From Emiliania huxleyi CCMP1516 (lineage: Eukaryota > Haptophyta > Isochrysidales > Noelaerhabdaceae): a stretch of DNA of 64,000 bases. Every line of letters begins with the position of its first letter. Positions within the stretch are counted from its first letter, which is position 1. Location: the NCBI RefSeq assembly GCF_000372725.1, contig NW_005199926.1, positions 137,189-201,188 of the forward strand. The letters run 5' to 3'. The position numbers were made by a program, and so were the translations under genes. The notes beneath the pieces were generated by a model. It searched no databases, was not told where the DNA came from, and saw only the letters and a list, made by a program, of their open reading frames with translations. Shown here in pieces: positions 22,047 to 31,696 of this stretch.

Positions 22047-22113
22047 GCTTGATGCTCCAGCAAACACTTGTCACGCGTAAGTTTGCGAGAGACTTCACAA
22101 GGTTTTCTACACA

Positions 22114-22175
22114 TTAGGGGCCAGAGAACACACCCCTCCTCCCCTTTTCTCCCAGTAAGCTAAAAGTACGTCCAC
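22114..22175 (+). repeat. Dispersed repeat R1, copy 2
   Basis: Same block as 6681-6755 (AGGGGCC(T)AGAGAACAC, CTCCCAGTAAGCTAAAAGT). It lies in the AT-rich spacer 22047-22499 between the divergently placed 5' end of the GT34-like gene and the 3' end of the ABCG gene. No gene is seen in the spacer. Confidence 0.7.
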
Positions 22176-22499
22176 AAACAATGGACTTCGTGACACGGCG
22201 CGGGGACAGTCAATTCGCACCAACGACCAAGCCACCAACAATGTTTTGGGGGCCACATCTTTTTTTGTTTGACTTTGAGTTTGTGTCGCGGATCATCGCA
22301 CATCGGCGTAAAATAGACATTTGTCAAAGACCGCGCATGCGGGCATGGGCAGCATGATGGGCGGGGAACCTTTTCTAACCTCTCGCCAGCGAGAGCGTGC
22401 GCATGGAGGTCGCTTCTGCAACCAGTCTACATACGATATATAGTGCATTTTAACCATTTAAGTTATTTATTTCATGAAAAGTACATCACTCATCAGCCA

Positions 22500-24372
22500 T
22501 CAGGCAAACCGGAGGTTTCTACTCTTTAGCGACACGTACAGGCACAGCTTGAGGCCGACTGTGATGGCGAGCAAGGTGGCCACATTGGCACCCAGCCCAA
22601 GCGGGCTGTATCGCGGGTCGGCGGTGTGGGTTGGTGATGACACCTGGGAGATGATGGAGGAGGAGTAGTAGAAGATGCTCGTGTAGCTGAGCCAGCGCAG
22701 CCCTCCCGGGTACGTGCGGGGGTCTCGTAGGAAGCCGCCAGCGCACATCTGCAGCACGTTGACGGCCGAGATCAGCGTGTTTGCGCTGATCGGGCACCTT
22801 GGGTGGTCGCTCACGATCGAACAAAGCATTCCGATGATCGCGCTCGTCTGGAACTGCAGCAGCATGGTCAGCCAGATGCAGACCGAGGCGACCGGCTCGA
22901 AGCCGCACATGGGCAGGGCGCACGCAAAGAAGACGGAGGGGCAGACGATCTCCGAGGGCGTGTCGGCGACTACCTTCGAGAGGAGGTACGCCTCGATCGA
23001 GTACGCGTCGGAGAGGAGCTCCTGATGACAGCAGGAGGGGCGCGTACGATGAGCGTGTGTTGCTTCCGTTCGCGCGCGTGGGAGAGGCGCTCCTTGGTGA
23101 GGACGGCAACCTCGGCGGGGAAGGCGAAGAGGTAGAGGAAGCCGGGCCACCACGTCATGTGCGCCACGAAGAAGAAGAGCGCACCCTGCTCCGCGTCGCT
23201 GCCGGCGCTCTGCCACCAGATCAGGCCGGTGATGACGCCAATGAGCACGTTCAGCGCGATCTCGTCCGCCTGGCGAGGTGCAGGCGGGGGGATCAGGTCA
23301 CCTCTCGGCGAGGACGGGGAGGGGGCGGAAGACTCGAGGCGCCACCTTGAGGAGCGTGGAACGCGACTGGCGAACCTGCCGCCGCGCGAGCAGCCAGACG
23401 GTGCGGTGGAAGGGCAGTCGCGCCCGCCGCCTCAGCTTGGTCCGAGACATCGACACCTCCGCCGCGGCATTGGCGGAGGCGTCGGGACGAACGACCGCCA
23501 CACAGATCGTGGGCGCGGCGGTCGACCACTCGCTCTCGAGGCGCGTGGACTCGGCCGGGTCGCAGAGCAGCTGCATCGCGTGGTCGGCGAGAGAGAGCCG
23601 GTCCGGCGCTCCGAGCTCGAGGCGGTGGAGGTGCGCCGCGAGGGAGGCCGGGCCGCCCGAGAAGACGGTCGCGCCGCCGGGCGCCATGAGCACCACCCGA
23701 TCCACCAGCTCGAGGATCTGGAGCGACGGCTGATGCAGAGTGCAGAGGCAGCCGACGCCGTGCGCGGCGGCGTACGATCTCAGCTTCGCCATCACCAGCA
23801 GCGCAAAGGTGGAGTCGAGCCCGGAGGTCGGCTCGTCGAGCAGCAGCACCTTGGGCATGCCCAGCAGCTCTGCCGCAATGTTGACACGCTTCAGCTCCCC
23901 GCCCGAGATGCCGCGCCTCATCGTAGACCCGATGGTGGTGTCGAGCGTCTGCTGCAAGCCCATGTCGTGAACCACAGCGGCTACTCGCGCCGCTACCTCC
24001 GCGTTCGACGCCTCTGCGCAGGCGAGCGGTGAAGAGCAGCGTCTCCTTGACGGTCAGCGCCTCGATGAAGATGTCTCTCTGGCGGACATAGCCCATCTCG
24101 GAGGCGACGTGTCGCCGGCGCGAGGAGCGCCTCTTGTTTCTGAAGAGAGGCTCGCCGCGAAGATGCACGGTGCCTTGTGCTAGGTCCTTGTCGCCAAAGA
24201 GAGCGGACAGGAGCGTGGTCTTGCCCGCTCCGCTCGGACCCATGATGCAAACCAGCTCGGACGACTGCAGCGAGCCGCTGTTGGGCGAGACGAGCACCTT
24301 CCCTGCCAGCGCCACGCTCACGTCGCTCCACTCGAGGACTGTCGTGGACCCGTGTTCGTGCCGCGAGGGCAT
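22500..24372 (-). CDS. ABCG (white/WBC-type) half-transporter
   Basis: The nucleotide-binding domain comes first, then the membrane domain, as in ABCG half-transporters. Walker A is CIMGPSGAGKTTLL, the signature is ISGGELKRVNIAAELLG, Walker B/D-loop is VLLLDEPTSGLDSTF and the H-loop is CTLHQPS. Exons 23346-24372, 23072-23269 and 22500-23021 join to a membrane domain with ALNVLIGVITGLIWWQ, FFFVAHMTWWPGFLYLFAFP and CGGFLRDPRTYPGGLRWLSY-like helices. Near 24010 the frame shifts by one base between TLLFTARLR and EVAARVAAVVHDMGL; no plausible intron fits. This suggests a one-base sequencing error or a real frameshift. Intron 23022-23071 starts with GA if the family sequence HARE|LLSDAYSIEAY is kept. 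It probably exports lipids or sterols. Confidence 0.85.
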
Positions 24373-24464
24373 AAGAGAGAGCGGGCGGCGAGGTGGGCGT
24401 TATCCGACAGTGGGCCGATGTCGACCCAACTTCCTGTCGCTTTCCCTGTTCTCGGCCCCGAGAG

Positions 24465-24560
24465 GGGTGGTTGAGGGGTTGAGGGTTGAGGCCCCCCATC
24501 AACCATCTGGTTGACGGTTGAGACCCCCCGTCAACCCTTTAGTTGAGGGTTGAGGCCTCC
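24465..24560. repeat. GTTGAGG/TCAACC inverted-tandem repeat, copy 1
   Basis: Alternating GTTGAGGGTTGAGGCC and CATCAACCATCTGGTTGACG-type units form overlapping palindromes. The same units recur at 25862-25945, about 1.4 kb away in the same spacer. Confidence 0.75.
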
Positions 24561-25861
24561 GGGGCCTATTCTCAGGCTCGCGCGTGATCACAAGATAACC
24601 TTGAAAAGCCCTGCCGCCAAAAAATCGCTTCGCCTGCGGCGCGCTCTTGCGCTCCTCATACCTCGAGCGCAATCCATAAGTAGGAGACGCTCACTGTCGC
24701 CATTCAGGCGCCTGATCTTTCAGCAAAGCGATGGCCTACCAGGTACGAGTTCAGATGCGCGCCCGGCAGAAGACGCTTGTGATGCCGCATGCAGTGGAAT
24801 GCGCACAGAGAACGGACGGCAAGAGAAGGCAAGGGAAGAAAGAGAAACGGCTGGTGCAGCTAAGCTCACGGCGTAGTATTGCGGTCACTAACCATCCACG
24901 GCAAGAGTCACGTTGAATGCTGCCGCATAAAGCAACAGAGTCGCGGTTGGTGCGATGGTCTTGTCGCGGTTAACGACTTGACGTTGCACACGGCCATAGA
25001 CGCAGGATCTGTTTGGCGCGCCTCAAGCAGCGAAAGCAGGCGCGAGAAATTAATGTCAATCCTGAGATCTCAATTTTGGCGCTAGTTTCGTTTCCTGGTA
25101 CATCACGACGACTTGGGTCTCATGTAGCTCGACGGCTCTTCGACGGCTCTTTCTGGTTGGATCAGACAGTGCTATCAGTCAACAACACAATGCCGAGAGC
25201 AGGGCGGCCTTCGAGCAGGGCGGCCTTCGAGGCAACTAAGTTCCTGCTGGATTTTGCCACTCAACGTACAACTTGATGGCGGGCGGACGTGTCGAGCATG
25301 GAGAGAGCATGGAAGGCGGCCATTGCTCAAACCTGTTCGAGTTGGCCTCCGGGAACAAGGGTGCGTGGCCAGCGCGGTCTGTTTCACGTGCAATAAGGGC
25401 AACGCCATCAAAATCGCGCGAACTTGGGCCGACATGCCTCCGACATTTCTCAGGGCTCGGACGGAAGCTCTGCAGACAGCCAGACCGCTCTGCGCGCACA
25501 TTAGTGTGCGGTCGGACCGACTTTTTCAGACTTTACTATTCTGGATACTGAGGGTATGTGCTGCTAGATCTCACTGAGCTGAGCTCGTATCTGCCTTTGG
25601 TAAGCAGTTTTGAGTTCGGTAATGTCTCCGGAGACGGAGGGGCCGGGACCCCCCCTGCGCGGGGGGCCTTCGATGGCTGTCAGCGCTCCTCCGGGCTTTG
25701 CATCACACCTCCCATTCACGCACGAAGCTGAAGCAAGTACTCGTAAAAACGGCGCGTCAAATGCAGCATCCAGGCGTCTAAAGTACTAAAGAAGACGACA
25801 TGAATGGTTCACAGAGAATGTGTTCAGACCTTTGCGCGGGGGTGTGTGTGGACAGCCATTC

Positions 25862-25945
25862 CGCGTGGTTGAGGGGTTGAAGGGGTCTGTCAACCACTTG
25901 GTTGAGGGTTGAGGCCTCTGTCAACCACGTGGTTGACAGTTGAGG
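25862..25945. repeat. GTTGAGG/TCAACC inverted-tandem repeat, copy 2
   Basis: It contains GGTTGAGGGGTTGAAGGGG, TCAACCACTTGGTTGAGG and TCAACCACGTGGTTGACA, with CACGTG at the centre of the last palindrome. It ends about 50 nt upstream of the YqgE-like ATG, so it may also act as a promoter element (E-box/G-box core); that is an inference. Confidence 0.7.
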
Positions 25946-25995
25946 CAATCGGCCTCAACCACCGCTCTGGGCCGACTGTTCTTCTTCTCTTCTAA

Positions 25996-27625
25996 ATGCC
26001 AAGATTCTTTTTTGCGAAAATGTTTCCCTGCCTCTTGTCGGCCGCGCTGCTGCTCACGCCCTCCCTGTCGCTCGACTGGGGTCGAGCGCGGCCGCTGCGC
26101 ACGGACCCGCACCGGTTATCACCGGTCCGCGTGCGCGTCTCGCCGCTGCGGCTCCAGGTGGCCGACGAACCGCCGGATGACGGCGGCGGCGGCGAGGCAG
26201 AGGAGGGTCTTCCCGAGGCAGAGTCGGAGGGCATCGCCGACTTTCGCGCGCAGCTGATGCGACAGATGGGCGGCGGCGGCGGCGGCGGCGGCGGCGGCTC
26301 AGCGGACACGCCTCTCTCCGATCGCGAACGCCTCATGCGCTCCGTCGAGACCGCCGCCCTCGCCGACGCGCCCGCGCCCGGCCGGATGCTGCTCGCCAAC
26401 CCGGCCAAGTTTTGCTCTCGGAACCCGTTCGCGCGCCCCGTCAAGGACCTGGGCCGGTTCGGCCTCGACGGCCCCGTCTCGCCCGACGAGATGCCTCCCG
26501 ACCTGACGGCGCAGATGCTGCCCGTGCTGCTGCTCCTCGAGCACGGCGAGGGAGGCTCGTCGGCAGTCCTGCTCGAGCGGCGGACGGTGCGGCGATCCAG
26601 CCTGCCCTCGCCCGAGCCCTCGCCCGAACCCTAGGTTGCCGAGTCCTCGTGCGGTAGGGCGGTCTCGGAACCGTCGCACAGAGCTCCGTGCGCCTCTCTC
26701 TGCCTGTCTGTCTCTCTCTCTCTCCTCCACACGCGCGGCCTCGCACCGGCCCCTCGCCGAGAGCCGCAGGGCCTGGCCGAGAGAAGCGCGCCCGCGCCCC
26801 TCCTCCCCGCAGGGGGCGCTGATGGGCGACATCGACATCGACTCCTTCGGCTGCGTCGCGATCGCACCCCTCTGGCTCGGCGGCACGCAGCGGCAGAACG
26901 CCCTCTCCGCCCTCCACTCGGTGGAAGGGCTCGAGGGCAGCGCCGCCGCCGCGGGCCACGCGCCTTCTCCGGGACCCGATCCGCGACACGCCGCCGCCGT
27001 GCTTCGCAGGCGCCGCCCCGCTCCGCGATGGGCTGTGGCTCGGCGGCTGGGAGGCTGCTCGCCCGCGCGTGGCAGACTCGAGCCTGGCGGCGGCGCGCTG
27101 CACGGTCCCTGCTCGACGGAGCAGCGCAGCGCAAGCCTGCTTGATGGAGTGTCCTCGTCCCACAGGCGCGCTTCAAGTTCTTTCTCGGCGCGACCACGTG
27201 GGCCGCCGGCCAGCTGGAGGCGGAGGTGGCGGCGGGCGCGTGGATCGTCGTCGAAGGCACCTTCCCTCCTGCGTCTCCCTCCCTCCTCCCCTCGCTGCCC
27301 CGGGCCCGCACGCCTCTCTTCTCCCTCTTCGCCCTCTCTGTGACACCCCCCCCCCCCCCTTCCCTCTCGCAGGCTCGCCAGAGCTCGTCCTCAAGGAGCG
27401 GCTCGACGGCTCGGGCGCACGGCGCGGCGACCCCGCCCCTCCGACCGACCGACCGACCGCCGCCCCTTGGTGCCGCACCCCCCTTGGGAGCCTTGCCCCC
27501 CCCCCCCCCCCCCTCCCCTCTCTCTTTCCCGCAGGCGCGCGAAGCCGGTGTGGGCAGAGGTCCTCTCCGCTCTGGGCGAGCCCGGACGGACGGCGTACGA
27601 GGCGGTCTACGGCAGCGGCGACTGA
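25996..27625 (+). CDS. YqgE/AlgH (UPF0301, DUF179) protein, probably plastid-targeted
   Basis: Six exons: 25996-26586, 26813-26939, 27010-27092, 27166-27256, 27373-27421 and 27535-27625. Phases agree throughout; intron 1 is GT-AG and introns 2-5 are GC-AG (70, 73, 116 and 113 nt). The leader is FPCLLSAALLLTPSLSL plus an Arg-rich stretch, consistent with complex-plastid targeting. The body has GRMLLANPAKFCSRNPFARP, LLLEHGEGGSSAVLLERRT, GDIDIDSFGC, IAPLWLGGTQRQNALSALHS, DGLWLGGWEAA, FKFFLGATTWAAGQLEAEV and AGAWIVVEG, the characteristic order of YqgE/AlgH proteins, and ends KPVWAEVLSALG. A Gly10 run and an acidic linker are inserted near residue 90. The molecular function of the family is unclear. 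Confidence 0.85.
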
Positions 27626-28404
27626 GTCTGACGCCCGCCGACTCGCGCGCGTTACGCTTCGGCCCGCGGCGGCCCCTCGTGAGCATCCCTGCGCCTGCAG
27701 CCGAGGGTGCCCGCGGCTGCGCGCCGACAGGCGACGGCGTGCTGAGAGCTGTGCTTGCTAGGCTCTGCCTGCAGCCTGCACAGAACTGCCTCGTTTGTAA
27801 CTACTGTGCGTCGACATACGACATGTGCTAATAAAGTCCGGCTCTTGCGGGGCGATTACCCGAAGGCGCATGTCGCAAAAAAACATGCGTGCCAAACGGA
27901 CAACACTAGCCGTGGCCCCGCGGCCCGCGCGCCCGCGCGCGCGCGCGCGCTGTCCGCTGCCGACCGCTGTGGCCCTGCGTGCGTTTCGGTTTTTTTTTGC
28001 TTTTGCGTTGGTTGGGTTTTGGCTTTTGCCATGGCTTTTGGTTTTGCGTGTTCGACAGCAATTTAACACTCGCAGCTTGCTTTTTTCGCTCCAGCCCTGC
28101 GGGTCTTCACATTCCGACTTTCAAAATAAACGAGTAAACGACATCTCAAGCTACTGCAGGTGCAGCTGGAGCGTGTGGAGGCGTGCCCCAGGCAATCGCC
28201 GTCAGAGTCTCACACTTACACGACACATCCGACCTCAACCACGGGCATGAACGAGTACTCTGAGTCGGAGTGTATAAACTCCGAAAGAGGAGCAAACACG
28301 CTTCCAGGGAGAACAGATCTCAGAGCCCAATTCCCAGCGTGAGTGACGGTACGCAATAATCCACCCCCCTCGCCCCCCCGACTCCCTGAGATCCATTCAA
28401 ACAT
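27626..28404. other. Spacer without a recognisable gene
   Basis: It carries a GC-repeat (CGCGCGCG run near 27938), T- and TTTTGG-rich stretches (27995-28040) and no clear exon. Confidence 0.5.
27830..27835 (+). terminator. Possible poly(A) signal
   Basis: AATAAA about 205 nt after the YqgE-like stop, in the right orientation. Suggestive only. Confidence 0.35.
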
Positions 28405-29151
28405 TCACGCACTGGAACCCGGGCCATGCCTGGCGCACGGCATCGGTGCGCCGGGCTCGTAGAGTTCGCCCTTTGCGATCGCGAGTGCTTTGCTGAGTTG
28501 TTCTTCGGTCTTGGAGTTCTTTGGCAGCCACGGCAAACCGTCGTCTGGCAGGCAGAATTCGCTCCGACCCTGCACCTCTTCGGCACACTCGCGGTAAATT
28601 CCCTCAAAGTAGCCCTTGTGCTGCTTCAATTTCTCTACCTCCTCCTTCAACGCTTCGTCGTACTCCATCCATCGGTGCTCGTGGATGTACTTCATCTGTG
28701 CCGCCGTGTAAATGCACTCCTTCAGCTGAGTGTCCCACAGACGCTTGTCACGCACGATAGCCTCTTGGAATGTGGAGTCGTCGCGAGGTTCGACGCCGAT
28801 GTGCCGAAGCGCGCGGTGCAGCATCTGAATCCTCTTCTCCCGGTCCTCGGACACCGTCACCTTTGCCTTCTCGGCAGACAGCTTGCGTTTGCGCTTGTTC
28901 TGCTTCCGCTGCTCGAGGGCCTCCCTGCCACCCATATCGTTGAAGATATTGAGGATGGTCGGCCCACTAAATACGTACATGGACCTGCCGTACCCCGACC
29001 GCCGGTTGTTGAATGGGTATTTGCCGTTGAGGCCCTTGGCCTGCTCCTCGGTGAGGAAGAGCAACTCCTTGACATTCGATCGGGCGAGGCCGCGTGACAG
29101 AGGGCGCCCTTGCTCGAGGAGAGTCAGATCATCGGTCAGGTCATGGGACAT
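28405..29151 (-). CDS. Conserved-looking 248-aa protein of unknown family
   Basis: An intact single-exon frame from the ATG at 29151 to a stop at 28405. Composition is markedly less Ala/Arg-biased than its neighbours. It is highly charged and helical: NVKELLFLTEEQAKGLNGKY, REALEQRKQNKRKRKLSAEK (basic, NLS-like), ALKEEVEKLKQHKGYFEGIY and SKTEEQLSKALAIAKGEL. I do not recognise it. A short upstream minus-strand frame starting at 29310 (MAKCNLKQVELVGTEFYRTT) may be a separate 5' exon. The lower GC content and lack of introns could mean recent acquisition or a repetitive-element ORF. Confidence 0.6.
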   Translation of the reverse strand: MSHDLTDDLTLLEQGRPLSRGLARSNVKELLFLTEEQAKGLNGKYPFNNRRSGYGRSMYVFSGPTILNIFNDMGGREALEQRKQNKRKRKLSAEKAKVTVSEDREKRIQMLHRALRHIGVEPRDDSTFQEAIVRDKRLWDTQLKECIYTAAQMKYIHEHRWMEYDEALKEEVEKLKQHKGYFEGIYRECAEEVQGRSEFCLPDDGLPWLPKNSKTEEQLSKALAIAKGELYEPGAPMPCARHGPGSSA

Positions 29152-29361
29152 GTCCAATCAATCTCAGTCAGTCAGCGCCCTCCCGCTTTTGACAGGCAAA
29201 AAACAAAAAAAACTCCAAAAAGTTGCGTCGATGTGCGAAATGTCCGTCATCGTGGTCCGGTAGAACTCGGTGCCAACCAGCTCAACCTGCTTGAGATTAC
29301 ACTTTGCCATGCTCGCGTTGCTCAGGTCGCTCGTTGAAAAAAGAAAGAAAGCAGCCGACAA

Positions 29362-29404
29362 CCCAAGGGAGGGATGGGAGGACGGCACGCCGCCACCACA
29401 CAGG
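29362..29404 (+). repeat. 43-nt dispersed repeat R4, copy 1
   Basis: Starts CCCAAGGGAGGGATGGGAGG and ends CCACCACACAGG. It is identical to the reverse complement of 61921-61963. A partial version (TGCCGTCCTCCCATCCCTCC) is at about 54501-54520. Confidence 0.85.
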
Positions 29405-30051
29405 GATTTTAAGGAGAGGAGTGTGGTGCTAGCCGTCGCCCACCCTAACCCTTGGTCGTCTGCCTCTTTCTATCTCCCTGTCGCTCCGTTGAGAGCATGC
29501 ATGAGAGAGAGATTTTTGAAAACCAACAAGCCTTCTTGCATGAGTGAGAAGAGTGAGAGGTAGGTAGCTTCAGACTATCCCGGATCCTGCTGACCAAGCT
29601 CCTCTTGTAGCTCGATCGGTCACACCGCCATCGCCGTCGGGGAGAGGGGGGACGACACTGCTTCGGCAGCGTGCACCTCGATCCTGTACCGTGTTTGTTA
29701 CGACCCCCCCCAATGAACACTCCAGTGAGGGAGAGCGAGACGATCGAGGGGTCCCGTACCATGCGGAATCGACCCTATCCAGTGCTCAAGCAAGTGGAAG
29801 TGCTCAATCAAGGTTCGAGCTGGCCAACTCAATGGATAGACTCGCGTTGCTCAGCAGCTTGCTGCCCTGGGCCCACGAGCGTGCGCACCCGCTCAAAGCA
29901 CCCCTCCCAACTTGTCTGTCGTTACCCATCGTGAGGCGAGAGGGCGTTACAGGGGAGGGGTACAGCATGTTTCACAACACGCTGAAGAGAAGCTTTGGGA
30001 GGCCTCACCTCGGCCGAGGGTTGGAGCCCAACCGCGACTGGGAGGCGTTTC
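29405..30051. other. Spacer upstream of the Asp-rich protein gene
   Basis: Both strands have short frames only; no domain or repeat unit was recognised. It probably holds the promoter and 5' untranslated region of the gene starting at 30052. Confidence 0.4.
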
Positions 30052-30971
30052 ATGGTCGCACGCGTCACCACGCCGCCGCCGGTGCCGCGAATCACCGCCG
30101 AGCCGACGCTCACTCCCAACAAAAGCGGCAAGCGGCGACCCGGCACATTTCTGGCCGGCGCCGGCGACGACAGAATAAAGATGCCGAGCGACGAGATGCT
30201 GAAGGGGGTGGTGATGCTTGTGAATGAGGAGGGCAGTGTGTGCCACGTGGATGCGGAGAGTGGTGTCATACCAAAGCGGCCTTGCGGGCCCACGGTCGGC
30301 ATGTGTGGCACGACCGGTGAGTGGTCTGTGATCACCGGCGATGGCGGCCGCATACCGGTCGCAAGGGCCATGAGCCGTTTTGAGCAGCTGCAGCGTGAGG
30401 TGGTGGAGGCGGCGCATGCGCAGCGAGCCGCCGAGGGCGGCGCCGAGCGCACGGCGAGCCTCGAGTCGCTCGACCGCTTCATGTCTCTCGACGACCCTCT
30501 CGACGACTCGCTGCTCGAACCGCTCGCAGCCATCTCGAGTGGTGACGATGGGGGCGATGATCCGCTACCGCACGACCCCAAGCTGCGGCCCGCCGACCTG
30601 GAGGCCTTCAGCAAGGCTGCCGCCGGTGCGCGCCGCCCCGCCAGCTCGCCCCCTCTGCACGCCCTCCCTGACGTGGCCCTCAGCTGGCGGCCTCTGCCCT
30701 CTCTTGCCCCAGCAACCCTCTGACCCCTTGTCCCGGCTGCACAGGTGAGTTTGAGGGCGAGTTTGACGACGTGCTCGCGCACTTTTTCGACGGGATCTAC
30801 GAGGGATCGTCCGCCGACGACGACGCCTCCCGCTCGTCCGGCGCCTCCTCCCGAGGCTGCCCCTCCTCCCCCTCGTCGGACAGCCGGCCGAGCTCACCGC
30901 GCCTCGAGGTCGACCCGCGCTCGCGCCACGCGCTGGCGGCGAGGCTGGCGGGGCAGACCCCGACCGCGTAG
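30052..30971 (+). CDS. Uncharacterised acidic/low-complexity protein
   Basis: Two exons: 30052-30625 and 30745-30971, joined through a GT-AG intron (codon split G|GT) to give SKAAAGEFEGEFDDVLAHFF. The first exon encodes KMPSDEMLKGVVMLVNEEGS, KRPCGPTVGMCGTTGEWSVI and a helix MSRFEQLQREVVEAAHAQRA. The second is acidic then Ser-rich. The open frame extends 5' of the chosen ATG without another ATG, so an earlier exon is possible. No family was recognised. Regulation cannot be read. Confidence 0.55.
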
Positions 30972-30984
30972 CGTAGCGTAGCGC

Positions 30985-31165
30985 TCGGCGAGAGCCGGCC
31001 CGGGGAGGGAGGGAGGGGGGGGGGCGGCAGTGTAGGCGTGCCGAGCAGAGCAGGGGGAGAGGGGAGGCGGGGGAGAGAGGCTGGGGAAGCGGAGAGCAGA
31101 GAGCGAGCAGAGCGAGCAGGGCGAGAGCGCGCAAGCGAGAGCGAGCGAGCGAGACGGCATCTACG
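30985..31165. repeat. GA-rich simple-sequence tract
   Basis: GGGAGGGAGGGGGGGGGG followed by GAGAGAGG and GCGAGCGAGCGAG units; likely 3' untranslated or spacer DNA. From here to 31696 no gene is seen. Confidence 0.8.
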
Positions 31166-31696
31166 AGGATGGCATGGAGCATGAGGCATCCTACATGCTT
31201 TGCATGAGGAGATAGAGGCAGGCGGAGGCAGCGCATGCAGCCGCGTTTGGATGGGTCGCCTCACAAAACAAGCGGCCCACCCTTTCCGCGAAAACGGACT
31301 GAACTCTTGTGGATAGACTAGTGTTCTCTGTCTGTTTGAGGGCCCTGCGGTTGGAATGTGTGTATCTGTTGCGCCATGTTCATATTATAGCCATAGAAAC
31401 ACACCAGACCGAGCGTCAAATTGCAAATTCGAAAAAGCACGCACGTCCGCGGGCGGGGGGGCGCGGCAACGCGGGTAACACACTCACAGTACAAAGAATC
31501 CTGCACAAAGATCGCACGAGCGGGGACCTGTTCCTTTTTACCCATCTCACAGTAGATGCGTCCGTTTTATTTATTTATTTATTTACTCACAGTCGCAGAG
31601 AGAAACGTGTGAAAAGAATGCGAGATTGTGTTTTTTTTTAAGTCTCCACTCTCTCGTTGTGTGTGATCCGAGACCCGTGGGCGAGACCTGCGTGCA

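Larger units (their letters stand above)
24373..25995. other. 1.6 kb spacer with no recognised gene
   Basis: Short open frames on both strands look non-coding. It holds two copies of the GTTGAGG/TCAACC repeat (24465-24560 and 25862-25945), a 15-nt tandem duplication GAGCAGGGCGGCCTTC near 25200, and the upstream region of the YqgE-like gene. Confidence 0.55.

Noticed and set aside
23022-23047. 26-nt GT-AG intron in the ABCG gene
   Set aside because: In frame but too short to splice plausibly, and it would insert eight residues in a conserved membrane-domain junction; the 50-nt GA-AG reading fits the family better.
24020-24040. CTCTTCACCGC in the ABCG gene, similar to the introner-like core
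   Set aside because: It encodes the conserved ABC sequence TLLFTARLR, so the match is coding coincidence and not an intron.
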